From Streptomyces sp. NBC_00273 (lineage in GTDB: Bacteria > Actinomycetota > Actinomycetes > Streptomycetales > Streptomycetaceae): a stretch of DNA of 64,000 nt. Positions 43,182 through 51,049 of this stretch are shown piece after piece. The notes under the pieces are model-generated. The model saw only the letters and a list, made by a program, of their open reading frames with translations. It was not told the DNA's origin and did no database searches. Where the stretch lies: the NCBI RefSeq assembly GCF_036178145.1, contig NZ_CP108067.1, positions 10,059,001-10,123,000 of the forward strand. The letters are read 5' to 3'. Each line of letters starts with the position of its first letter. Positions within the stretch are counted from its first letter, which is position 1. A program made the translations under genes and the position numbers.

Positions 43182-43644
43182 ACAGCCCCGGCCGCCCCTC
43201 GGTCAGCCAGCCCCGCTCGACCAACCGCTTCGCCCGAAACCGCGCGGCCTGCTCCTTCGCGTCACTCGCCGGCCAGCCCAGATGCTCGCGCATTGCCCGG
43301 GCCCGCACCCCCTGCCCGCCGCCGGCGGCGTCCTCCTCGACCAGGGCCACGATCCGCGCGCAGTCATGCGGAAGCACTTCGATCTCCAACCCCTCGCTCC
43401 ACAGAGGGACCTCCACCCGCGACCCGGCGACCCCCATGGCCGGCACATCCACCGCCGCACCAGACGCGCCGGCTTCCTCGGCCGCCTCGGCCAGGGCCGC
43501 GACGATCTCCTCGCGAGCGATGACCGCGCGCCGTGCGGCCTCATCCGCCTCGACCACGGCAGCCTGAACCCGCTCCAGCTCGGCCCGCAACTCCTCCGCT
43601 TGGGCCAGCGCCACTCGCTCGCGCCTCTCCAACACCCCCAGCAC
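43162..43644 (-). CDS. Coiled-coil/winged-helix passenger protein of the IS5 element
   Basis: From a GTG at 43644 the protein has 160 residues. A long coiled coil (VLERRERVALAQAEELRAEL to REEIVAALAEAAEEAG) leads to an acidic beta part (VPLWSEGLEIEVLPHDCARI). A winged-helix-like end follows (RARAMREHLGWPASDAKEQA, ARFRAKRLVERGWLTEGRPG). It lies wholly inside the IS5 ends, so it moves with the element. It could be a regulator or target-site factor; no function is established. Confidence 0.7.
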   Translation of the reverse strand: MLGVLERRERVALAQAEELRAELERVQAAVVEADEAARRAVIAREEIVAALAEAAEEAGASGAAVDVPAMGVAGSRVEVPLWSEGLEIEVLPHDCARIVALVEEDAAGGGQGVRARAMREHLGWPASDAKEQAARFRAKRLVERGWLTEGRPGLFRPRTA

Positions 43645-43756
43645 CGACGGTATCCGCCACCTCCAGGCACACCCCGCACCGACACGACGGCACGAGCATG
43701 CCTACCGGGCGACGGACACACCACCTCACCTGGGAAAACGTGACGCTACCTTCGGT

Positions 43757-44113
43757 TTGGGAATCGCTTCTAAGAACATCGACCCGGTGGTCGTCGTCGC
43801 TCAGCTCGAAGCGATCCTCACGGACTGCGGCTATGAGGAAGCCAGCCAACGCCCCCGGTCAGGGCAGCTGCTGTCTTCTCCGGAGGACGACGTCTCGCTG
43901 GTGTTCAGCCTGTCGGACTCCCTGGGCGGGGCTCTCGCTGCGGCAGCGCCCGCCGACTTGGCGCGCGCTGCCGAGTCGTGGTCCATGACGGCCGAACTGC
44001 AGCAGTGCCAGGTTGACGCTCAGACGGCACTTGGCGTCCTGGAGGCCTTGGCGGGCCTGGCCCGGCGCGCTGGGGCTGCAGGCCTTCGCCTGTATTGCCA
44101 GTGGTCCCTGTGA
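43757..44113 (+). CDS. Hypothetical protein, start replaced by IS5 end
   Basis: The frame starts at a TTG within the IS5 terminal repeat and encodes 118 residues: IDPVVVVAQLEAILTDCGYE, LLSSPEDDVSLVFSLSDSLG and TALGVLEALAGLARRAGAAG. It has consistent codon bias and no signal peptide. The original start has probably been lost to the insertion. I do not recognise a family. Confidence 0.5.
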   Translation: MGIASKNIDPVVVVAQLEAILTDCGYEEASQRPRSGQLLSSPEDDVSLVFSLSDSLGGALAAAAPADLARAAESWSMTAELQQCQVDAQTALGVLEALAGLARRAGAAGLRLYCQWSL

Positions 44114-44185
44114 CCAGCGGTGTGCAGCGGTGTGGACTGGATCAGCCGCGGCGGGCACGCGGTTCTCCTTGGCGAGGAGTTCACG

Positions 44186-44287
44186 TCACTGGCGGGTGCG
44201 GTAGGAGCAGCTGGTGAGGGTCAGGACCTCGGCGTGGTGGACGAGCCGGTCGATCATCGCGGTGGGCACGATGTCGTTGGAGAAGGT
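44186..44287 (-). pseudogene. IstB C-terminal relic
   Basis: The leftward translation FSNDIVPTAMIDRLVHHAEV and LTLTSCSYRTRQ matches the end of IS21 helper ATPases (compare AILDRLLHHCGVISINGPSY in the copy at 13.0 kb). Only the last 33 codons remain. Confidence 0.65.
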
Positions 44288-44402
44288 ATCTCCCCGTGAT
44301 CAGCGATGCGATTCGGAGCTCGTGGTGGCTGGCCGCACGGGGACACCTGGGTAGGAGGAGATCCTCGGCGAGTGGCTACGGGGCACTGTCGTACCCGGCG
44401 CC

Positions 44403-44903
44403 TTGGATCCGGGCGTGGCAGACGAACAAGTAGACGAACCGACGGCCCGGCAGAGACTCGTCGAGCTCAAGCTGGCCAGCGAGGCAGCGCGCATCGAGGC
44501 GCTGCAGGAGCCGTACTCGGCGGAGCAGTGGCGCCACTGGCTGGAGGCGGCGGTCGTCTTCGGTGACGCGGTGACGGAGCACGTCAAGCAGTACGGACTG
44601 AATGAGTCCGGCAGTCCGGGCCGTTCAGCGGCTGGCCTCGATGCCTTCCAGCCGTGCCCGAGCCCGCAGCGGCGGAGCAGCGGGCGCCGGGCGGGTGTTC
44701 AGCGCTTCGGTCACCTGCTGGGCCGTTGTCGGGGTGAGGCCGGCGATGACGTGCCCGGACGCGAGGATCCGGGCGTGCGGGGCGTACATTGGCGGTTCCA
44801 GCTCGGCTGTTGCCCTCGCCTCGTGACCGCGGTTCCGCCGCGGATGGTCTCCAGGCCGGTCACGGTGGGTCAGGCGGCCGTTGTGCCAGGTATGGGACGG
44901 TAA
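44403..44903 (+). CDS. Uncertain gene fragment
   Basis: Codons from about 44355 to 44610 read like protein (EEILGEWLRGTVVPGALDPG, ARIEALQEPYSAEQWRHWLE, AAVVFGDAVTEHVKQYGLNE), then degrade into proline/arginine/glycine-rich sequence. This looks like the 3' part of a helical protein that has lost its start and perhaps its stop. No family is recognised. Confidence 0.3.
   Translation: MDPGVADEQVDEPTARQRLVELKLASEAARIEALQEPYSAEQWRHWLEAAVVFGDAVTEHVKQYGLNESGSPGRSAAGLDAFQPCPSPQRRSSGRRAGVQRFGHLLGRCRGEAGDDVPGREDPGVRGVHWRFQLGCCPRLVTAVPPRMVSRPVTVGQAAVVPGMGR
44625..44789 (-). CDS. Possible small gene
   Basis: An ATG at 44789 gives 54 residues, MYAPHARILASGHVIAGLTP followed by TTAQQVTEALNTRPAPAAPP. Codon bias is good and it reads as a helix-rich small protein, but it overlaps the uncertain frame on the other strand. 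There is no strong ribosome site. It may be an accessory gene common on streptomycete plasmids, but I cannot confirm it. Confidence 0.35.
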   Translation of the reverse strand: MYAPHARILASGHVIAGLTPTTAQQVTEALNTRPAPAAPPLRARARLEGIEASR

Positions 44904-44906
44904 GGC

Positions 44907-45440
44907 TCAGCTGGGATCCAGCTGCGTGGGGAGGTTTGAGTGGCCGTCGTGCAGATACACGGGACGCCCGGCCTTGCGGGCCTGGACGGCGGCGGCGAGC
45001 CGGTTCCGCATCCGGTTGCGAAGAAGTACGAGGGCTTTATCGATGGGGAGGAAAGCGGCTTCGGAGAGCTCGTCGTCTTGCGGGCGGACTCGGGCGGCTT
45101 CGTCGTCATCCAGGGTTCCGGCGTCGAAAACGAAGGAGAGCTGGTCGTCCCACGGGCCGTGGGGTGGCACCCAGTCGACGACGAGGAGTCCGCGGAGAGC
45201 TGCGTCCAGGCCGAGTTCCTCGCGCAGTTCGCGTGCGAGAGCGGCTTCGGGCGCCTCGTTGGCCTCGGCCATTCCGCCGGGCAGGTCCCAGCCAGGCTTG
45301 TAGGTGGGCTTGACCAGGAGCACGTGGCCAGCCCGATTGCGGATCAGTGCGTCGGCCGCGACGCGTTTGCGGGCCTGGGTGCGGTTGCCCTCGGCGAGGT
45401 AGGCGTACCAGGCATCGGGGTCATCGGGCGTGGGCCTCAT
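44907..45440 (-). CDS. NUDIX hydrolase
   Basis: The 177-residue protein carries the Nudix box as GGMAEANEAPEAALARELRE followed by ELGL, within a typical fold (RVAADALIRNRAGHVLLVKP, LLVVDWVPPHGPWDDQLSFV). Such enzymes cleave nucleoside diphosphates linked to another group. The substrate is unknown; a nucleotide-sugar target would suit the sugar genes nearby. It follows the XRE-TPR regulator by 39 bases in the same direction, so the two are probably one operon. Confidence 0.93.
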   Translation of the reverse strand: MRPTPDDPDAWYAYLAEGNRTQARKRVAADALIRNRAGHVLLVKPTYKPGWDLPGGMAEANEAPEAALARELREELGLDAALRGLLVVDWVPPHGPWDDQLSFVFDAGTLDDDEAARVRPQDDELSEAAFLPIDKALVLLRNRMRNRLAAAVQARKAGRPVYLHDGHSNLPTQLDPS

Positions 45441-45479
45441 GGGCGGCGTTTCTCCTGGGCGCGGTGATGATGTCGGCCA

Positions 45480-46700
45480 TCAGGAGCTTCTGGCCCGGCG
45501 CGCGTCGTCGAATCGCACCAGGTACTGGCCGACCGGCCCGTACGCCGTGTGGGGTTCGAGGCGGCGGCGCAGGTCGTCGAGCTGTTGGATGACGCGTACG
45601 GAGCTGAGAGTGGGGCTGGTGGCGAGGAGGTCGTGGCCGACCTTCACAGCGGCGGTGAGGTCGCCGCGGCGGATATGGATGTCGGCCAGGGTGATCCGGG
45701 TCAGGGCCAGGGAGCGGGCACGGCCTGCCTCGCGCAGGGCGAGGGCATACTCGGCCTGGCCGAGAGCCTGATCGTAGCGGCCGAGGTCTTTGAGGATCAG
45801 CGCGGATTCGCTGGCCAGCGCGGCGGTGTCGAACGGGCTGAGCCAGGGGTGTACAGCGTCCGCAGGTTCCGCGATGGCCGCTTCGGCCTGGTCGAGGGCT
45901 TGCCGGGCGGGGGAGTGCTGGGCTGCTGCGGCCAGGGCGCGGGCGGTCATGGTGTGCAGGCGCGCGGTGAGGGCGGGGATGCGGGGACCCTGGGCGGCAA
46001 GGTGTAAACCGGTCCTGGCCCAGCGGGCTGCTCCCGGTCGGTCGTTGGTGTGCAGGGTGAGGTGGCTGGTGCTCGCGGCGATGTTGGCGGCGAGCGGTGC
46101 GTCGCCGGAGACCCTGGCGAGCGGGAGCGCGCGGGTGAGGTGTTTGACGGCGAGGTCGTCGTGGGCGGAGTCGTGGGCCATCCAGCCGGCCATCTCGGTG
46201 ATGGCCGCGGCCGCCGCGAAGACGCCGGGACCGCTGGCGGTGTCGACGAGGCGGGGTGCGATCTGGTCTGTCAGGTGCCGGGTCACGGCCGCGTAGAGAA
46301 GGCCGCCGCCGCTTCGGCGGTCCGCGTCGCGGAACGCGTCGATCGCCTCAAGATCACTGGTGTCCGCGGGCAGATCGCTGATGGCCGGCGCTGAGGGCTC
46401 GGGCGCGGGTTCCCAGGGCCTGCGGGCAAGGCCGAGGAGGTGGCCGGGGATGCGGAGTCCGTCGGCGATTTGCTCGAATACCGAGAGCTTCTCCACGCGG
46501 CAGTTGCCGTTCATGTAGTCGTAGAGGCGGCCCTGGCTGATGTCCGCGGCGGCGGCGAGCTTGCGTGTGCTCACGCCGCGGGTGTTGAGGAGCGTGAACA
46601 GGGTGCCCATGTCCCGCTCGGCCAGGGCCTTGAGCATGCGCTCGTCGTCGAGTAGGCCGGCGGCGACAGTCGGCGGATCCAGTCCCTGACTGCCCATCAT
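45480..46700 (-). CDS. XRE-family regulator with TPR-like C-terminus
   Basis: The 406-residue protein has a helix-turn-helix (residues about 38-75: GVSTRKLAAAADISQGRLYD, YMNGNCRVEKLSVFEQIADG) and a long helical repeat part (about 120-390), with TPR-like units such as LALTRITLADIHIRRGDLTA. This architecture is common in Streptomyces regulators that sense small signals. It diverges from the methyltransferase and sugar genes. Repeats at 46751-46786 just upstream look like its operator, so it may control the nudix gene and perhaps the cluster. Confidence 0.88.
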   Translation of the reverse strand: MMGSQGLDPPTVAAGLLDDERMLKALAERDMGTLFTLLNTRGVSTRKLAAAADISQGRLYDYMNGNCRVEKLSVFEQIADGLRIPGHLLGLARRPWEPAPEPSAPAISDLPADTSDLEAIDAFRDADRRSGGGLLYAAVTRHLTDQIAPRLVDTASGPGVFAAAAAITEMAGWMAHDSAHDDLAVKHLTRALPLARVSGDAPLAANIAASTSHLTLHTNDRPGAARWARTGLHLAAQGPRIPALTARLHTMTARALAAAAQHSPARQALDQAEAAIAEPADAVHPWLSPFDTAALASESALILKDLGRYDQALGQAEYALALREAGRARSLALTRITLADIHIRRGDLTAAVKVGHDLLATSPTLSSVRVIQQLDDLRRRLEPHTAYGPVGQYLVRFDDARRARSS

Positions 46701-46750
46701 GGGCCCCTTTCACGCGGCTGGTTCGATGCTAGGGCCCGGCGCCGACAGCC

Positions 46751-46786
46751 GACTCCGGGTTGGAGTCACCTGCTGGAGTCTCCTGC
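46751..46786 (-). promoter_or_regulatory. Operator-like repeats upstream of the XRE-TPR gene
   Basis: gactcc and ggagtc form an inverted pair (46751-46767, five-base spacer). Then ggagtcacctgc (46762-46773) is repeated as ggagtctcctgc (46775-46786). This cluster of matched half-sites 50 bases upstream of the regulator fits an autoregulatory site. Confidence 0.55.
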
Positions 46787-46914
46787 ACGGTGTGCGGAGG
46801 CGTTCACTGGCTGTCGGCCGCCGGATCCGGATGGCCTCCCCCTGATGCAGTCGGCCGCTGGACCCAAGGCGCCGAGGTCCGCTGCACCCCCTTTTCGTCC
46901 GCGGAGGGACACCC

Positions 46915-47121
46915 ATGCCCGGACCGCCCTTTCCCTCTCCGTTAGGTCCCAGCCCGGAGTTGCTCGCCCGCGCCGAGGCCGGATGGGCTCGCTTCCTCAC
47001 GCTCGACGACCCTGACCCGCTGACTGCGGACGAGGAGGCAGTGGGACAAGGCGACGGACCCGGGGCCACGTGCGGCGCTTCGAGGACGCGTCCCACTCCC
47101 GGCGCGCCTGTCGACGGCTAA
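46915..47121 (+). CDS. Possible small gene
   Basis: The ATG at 46915 follows ggagggacaccc, a good ribosome site. The first 40 codons (PELLARAEAGWARFLTLDDP, DPLTADEEAV) look coding, and the rest (GQGDGPGATCGASRTRP) does not, so a frameshift or a short gene is possible. No family is recognised. The adjoining stretch 46787-46914 shows nothing else firm. Confidence 0.35.
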   Translation: MPGPPFPSPLGPSPELLARAEAGWARFLTLDDPDPLTADEEAVGQGDGPGATCGASRTRPTPGAPVDG

Positions 47122-47337
47122 GAAGGATCGTCCCGCACCGGTAAGGAGCGGCCCGCCGCACGACCCCTGTGGGGGACACGCTCACGGAACGTCCCGGGCC
47201 AGTACTGGTCGGTGTCCCCGGCGCTGGCCGTCCTTCAGGAGTTCTCCTTCGGCCGCGCGGTCGGGCGCGACCACCCCTTGTCACTGCACACCTGCTTCAG
47301 CCTGCCCGCTGCAAACGGGCGGGCCTTGGAGGCTTCC

Positions 47338-48177
47338 GTGAATCAGGACGTCCACAGCACCGCCGGCTACACGAACGCCGGCGGCATCTTCGCCTCGTGC
47401 GGTGCGCCGTACGTCACCTACCGTCGCCCCCACCCCCCAGCCGTCGTCGACTACATCGCGAGCCAGTTCGGCAGCGCGACGGTGCCCCGCATCCTTGATC
47501 TTGGATGCGGTCCGGGCACTCTGGCCCTCGACCTGGCCGAACGCGGCGCCTCCGTCACCGCAGTCGACGTGTCGGAGGAAATGCTGGCCGCCGGCCGCGA
47601 CTGGGCGGACGTACGCGGCGTCCGGTCGGTCACCTGGTGTCAGGCCGATGCCACCGAAGCGGCGGACCTGGCGACGGACACGGGGCTGTTCGATGGGGCC
47701 ACCGTCGCGGACGCGTTCCACTGGATGGACCGGCCGCGCGTCTTGGCGGCCCTCGACCGCGCCGTCCGGCCGGGCGGGTTCGTCGCCGTCGTGGGGTACC
47801 GGGCTCCCGGTACGCAGCGCGAGTGGTGGCATCCGCTGCTTGAGCAGCTGCGCCTGCGCTGGCTGGGATCGGTGAACCTCGCGGGCCCGGCCACCGCGTA
47901 CGTGGAGCCGGCCGGTGGCCACGAGGAGGTCATCCGCCGGTCCGTCTTCCGTCAGCTGTCCGTCCTGCGCGCGGACTACCGGCGGACCTACACCCTCGAT
48001 GAGTTGGTCGGCCTGCAGAGCACGTACGCCTACTCGTCGGCGGCGACGCTCGGTGACCGGCAGGGCGCGTTCGAGGAGGACATGCGCCGGACGCTGATGG
48101 CCGCGCGCCCCGACGGCGTCTTCGAAGCCGACCTCCAGGCCGCCGTGATCGTCGGCCGCCGCCCAGCCGCGGGCTGA
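47338..48177 (+). CDS. SAM-dependent methyltransferase
   Basis: I choose the GTG at 47338 because ttggagg lies five bases upstream. The 279-residue protein shows motif I, PRILDLGCGPGTLALDLAER (about residues 52-71), motif II ASVTAVDVSEEMLAAGRDWA and a post-core ATVADAFHWMDRPRVLAALD. It is a class I methyltransferase of the ubiE/small-molecule type. The acceptor is unknown; a sugar or glycoside made by the following genes is a fair guess. It ends 96 bases before the first dehydrogenase. Confidence 0.9.
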   Translation: MNQDVHSTAGYTNAGGIFASCGAPYVTYRRPHPPAVVDYIASQFGSATVPRILDLGCGPGTLALDLAERGASVTAVDVSEEMLAAGRDWADVRGVRSVTWCQADATEAADLATDTGLFDGATVADAFHWMDRPRVLAALDRAVRPGGFVAVVGYRAPGTQREWWHPLLEQLRLRWLGSVNLAGPATAYVEPAGGHEEVIRRSVFRQLSVLRADYRRTYTLDELVGLQSTYAYSSAATLGDRQGAFEEDMRRTLMAARPDGVFEADLQAAVIVGRRPAAG

Positions 48178-48273
48178 GACCGCGCCCGCGTATGGCGGCC
48201 GCCCGGCGATGCCGGATCCGGTATCGCCGCAACCACAACCCCGCGCACGGCGCGGGATCACGGGAGGAACAGG

Positions 48274-49617
48274 ATGAAGGTCATCGTCATCGGTATGGGC
48301 CGTCTGGGTGTGCCCTATCTGGCCGCCCTGGCCGAGCTGGGGCACGACGTTCTCGGCGTCGACATCAATCCCGAGACGCTGGAGGAGCTGCGGGCTGGAC
48401 GCTGCCCGTTCGACGAGCCGGGCGTCACGGATTACATCGCCAAGCACACCGCGGCGGGCCGGCTGCGCTTCACTGACTCCTACGACGAGGCCGCGGCCCA
48501 TGGCGAGGCCTTCTTCCTCGCGGTGTCGACGCCGCAGCGCGAGGGGGCCATGAGCATGGACCTCAGCGCGGTCGAGGACGCCATCATCTCCATCGCCCGC
48601 CGCCTGAGTCGGGACGCGGTGTTGATCGGGAAGTCGACGGTGCCGGTCGGGGCCGGTGCACGGTTGGCGGCCCTCGCGGCCGCCGAGGCCCCGGAGGGCG
48701 TACGGCTGAGGGTGGGGTGGAGCCCGGATTTCCTGCGCGAGGCGCTGTCCATGGAGACCACGCTGCACCCGGCAAGGCTCGTGCTGGGATCGTCGGACGC
48801 CGACCGGGCCGTGGTGGAGGGCGTCGTCCGACGGGTGTGGGGCGGCTGGCTGGAGGCGGGAGTGGAGCTCCTGAGCACTGACTTTGTGACCGCCGACCTT
48901 ACCAAGGCGGCCTCCAACGCCTTCTTGTCCACGAAGATGTCGTTCGCCAACCTGGTGGACGACGTCTGCCAGGCGGCGGGCGCGGACTTCGGGATCGTCT
49001 CCAGAGCGATGGCGCTGGATCCGAGGATCGGGTCGTTTGGCTTGACGGCAGGCCTCGGCTGGGGCGGTTCGTGCCTGGGCAAGGACATCCGTGCCTTCGC
49101 TGAGCGCGCCGCGGATCTGGGCGAGAGTTCGGCTGCCGAGTTCCTGTCCACCGTGGACGCCACCAACACCAGGCGCCGAATGCTCGCTGTCGAGCACGCC
49201 GCCGTCGTACTGCCTGGTGGTCTGGACGGGGCGGTCGTGGCGGTCTGGGGGGCCTCGTTCAAACCGTTCGTCGGGGACATCAGCGACTCGCCTGCGCTCG
49301 ACGTCGCCCTGCGGATGCGCCGTGCGGGAGCGGACGTCCGTGTTCACGACCCAAGCGTCAATGACCTGGTGCGGCGTCGTCACCCCGACCTCACGGTGGT
49401 CGACGCTCCTGCGGAGGCTCTCCTTGGCGCGGGTGTGTTGGTGGTGGCCACTGACTGGCCGCGCTACACCGCGCTGGACCCTACCTCCCTCGTCGACAGC
49501 ACCACCCGGACTGTCATTGACGCCCGCCGCTGCCTGGACCCCAACCGCTGGCGGGCCGCCGGGTGGGACCACCAAAGGCTCGGGGCGTTCCGCCACCACA
49601 CCGCCCCGGAGGCCTGA
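48274..49617 (+). CDS. UDP-glucose/GDP-mannose dehydrogenase family protein (first)
   Basis: The 447-residue protein starts after ggaggaacagg. It has an N-terminal Rossmann site (KVIVIGMGRLGVPYLAALAE), the STVPVGAGARL loop, catalytic Cys267 in LGWGGSCLGKDIRAFAERAA, and a C-terminal domain (VVAVWGASFKPFVGDISDSP). Family members oxidise C6 of a nucleotide sugar to the uronate using two NAD. WSPDFLREALSMETTLHPAR replaces the usual NPEFL(R/A)EG motif, so the substrate may be unusual. The next gene begins two bases after its stop, so the two are translationally coupled. Confidence 0.92.
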   Translation: MKVIVIGMGRLGVPYLAALAELGHDVLGVDINPETLEELRAGRCPFDEPGVTDYIAKHTAAGRLRFTDSYDEAAAHGEAFFLAVSTPQREGAMSMDLSAVEDAIISIARRLSRDAVLIGKSTVPVGAGARLAALAAAEAPEGVRLRVGWSPDFLREALSMETTLHPARLVLGSSDADRAVVEGVVRRVWGGWLEAGVELLSTDFVTADLTKAASNAFLSTKMSFANLVDDVCQAAGADFGIVSRAMALDPRIGSFGLTAGLGWGGSCLGKDIRAFAERAADLGESSAAEFLSTVDATNTRRRMLAVEHAAVVLPGGLDGAVVAVWGASFKPFVGDISDSPALDVALRMRRAGADVRVHDPSVNDLVRRRHPDLTVVDAPAEALLGAGVLVVATDWPRYTALDPTSLVDSTTRTVIDARRCLDPNRWRAAGWDHQRLGAFRHHTAPEA

Positions 49618-49618
49618 T

Positions 49619-50962
49619 GTGACGCGACTGTTCGAGAATGCGGAGTCCCACCGCGGCGTCCCCGGGACTCGGGGATGGGTCGTCGCGCCCCTGGGGCGCC
49701 TGGGTGACCCGGCGCCGCAAGGGCGGTACATCCTGGTCGCCCAGGACCTGACCCCGACGGACACCGCCGCCCTCGACCTCGCCCTCGTGGCCGGGTTCTG
49801 CACCGCCGAGGGGGGACCCACTTCCCACACGGTGCAGGTGGCGCACGGCCTGGGCATCCCGGCCGTCGTCGCGGCGGGCTCCGGGATTCTGACCCTGCGG
49901 CCGGGAACCCTGTGCGCGCTCGACGGCGACGGAGGCCTCCTGCACGCCGGACTGGACGGCCCGGACCTCCAGGCGGCGACGGCCCGCGAACGCGAGCGGG
50001 GCGAGCGGGACCGGCTGCGACGCGAAGCCGCCCTGGCCGCAGGACCCGCCCCGGGCGGGGTCACCCTCTCCACCACGTTCGTGAAGCCATCCCAGGCCGA
50101 ACAACTCGCGCGCAGTGCCGCCAGCGGGATCGGGCTGCTGGCCACCGAACTCCTCTTCCTGGGACGCGAGGCCGACATCACCGACGAGGCCGCCCACCAC
50201 TGTGCCTACCGCGACCTGGCCCGGACGGTGGGGGACGCGGAGATCACCGTCCGGACCCTCGACATCGGCGGCGACAAACCGGTCCCCGCCCTGAACCTGC
50301 CCAAGGAGGACAACTCCTTCCTCGGAGTCCGCGGTATCCGCCTGGCCCTGCGCCGCCCGGACGACCTCCTGATCCCCCAACTGCGGGCCCTCTACCGCGT
50401 GGCCGCAGCCGGGGGACGGTTGCGGATCATGTTCCCGATGGTCACCACCGCCGAGGAGTTCACCCGGGCCGCGGAGATCGCCGAGGACGTCCGGGCCCGG
50501 ATCCGGGCGCCGAGGGTGCCGCTCGGGGTGATGGTGGAGGTGCCGGCCTGCGCGCTGGCCGTCGACCGCTTCGTCGAGCACGTCGATTTCCTCAGCATCG
50601 GCACCAACGACCTGACCCAGTACCTCCTGGCGGCCTCACGCACCAACCCTGCCCTCGCCCGCGACATCGACCCCCTGCACGTCGCGGTGAGCCGCACCGT
50701 CGGCCACGTCACCGACACCGCCCACGCGGCCGGTGTGCCGGTCACCGCCTGCGGCGGCCTCGCGGCCAGCCCCGTGGGCGCCGCAGTACTGGCCTCACTC
50801 GGCATCAGCGGCCTGACCGTCACGCTCCCCGCACTCCCCGCCGTCCACGAGGCCCTCACCCGCCTCGACCACGACGCGCGCCAGGCGATCCGCCACGAGG
50901 CCCTCACCACCGGCGGCACCTCCCGCCTCACGGAGCACGTCACCGCCCTCCTGGGCCTCTGA
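49619..50962 (+). CDS. PEP-utilising enzyme, EI-like without HPr-binding domain
   Basis: A GTG two bases after the upstream gene, with ggagg nearby, gives 447 residues. A phosphohistidine swivel domain carries His70 in GGPTSHTVQVAHGLGIPAVV. A PEP-binding barrel (about 145-440) follows, with EITVRTLDIGGDKPVPALNL, GRLRIMFPMVTTAEEF, FLSIGTNDLTQYLLAASRTN and catalytic Cys378 in VTACGGLAASP. The layout resembles the last two-thirds of PTS enzyme I. The HPr-docking domain and any ATP-grasp domain are absent. It could phosphorylate an unknown acceptor from PEP. Its coupling to a sugar dehydrogenase is unusual. Confidence 0.88.
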   Translation: MTRLFENAESHRGVPGTRGWVVAPLGRLGDPAPQGRYILVAQDLTPTDTAALDLALVAGFCTAEGGPTSHTVQVAHGLGIPAVVAAGSGILTLRPGTLCALDGDGGLLHAGLDGPDLQAATARERERGERDRLRREAALAAGPAPGGVTLSTTFVKPSQAEQLARSAASGIGLLATELLFLGREADITDEAAHHCAYRDLARTVGDAEITVRTLDIGGDKPVPALNLPKEDNSFLGVRGIRLALRRPDDLLIPQLRALYRVAAAGGRLRIMFPMVTTAEEFTRAAEIAEDVRARIRAPRVPLGVMVEVPACALAVDRFVEHVDFLSIGTNDLTQYLLAASRTNPALARDIDPLHVAVSRTVGHVTDTAHAAGVPVTACGGLAASPVGAAVLASLGISGLTVTLPALPAVHEALTRLDHDARQAIRHEALTTGGTSRLTEHVTALLGL

Positions 50963-51049
50963 CCGACCAGGCCCGCACACCCGGGCCCGCGGCACGGCGC
51001 GTGCCCCGGGCCTGATCCCGACACCTTGACCGGAAGGGTCGACTTCGTC

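Larger units (their letters stand above)
42092..43770 (+). mobile_element. IS5-family element with passenger gene
   Basis: Inverted ends beginning gaagcaattcccaaaccga (left) and, reversed, gaagcgattcccaaaccga (right) bound 1679 bases. TA flanks both sides (42090-42091 and 43771-43772), fitting the TA duplication of this group. It contains a rightward transposase and, converging on it, a leftward coiled-coil gene. Confidence 0.87.

Noticed and set aside
46760..46945. A rightward frame with CTVCGGVHWL divergent from the XRE-TPR gene
   Set aside because: It has no ribosome site, overlaps the operator repeats and shows no recognisable fold.
47281..50181. A leftward open frame of 966 codons opposite the methyltransferase and dehydrogenase genes
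   Set aside because: It is the GC-rich antisense shadow of genes with clear motifs, and its translation is low-complexity arginine/glycine/proline sequence.
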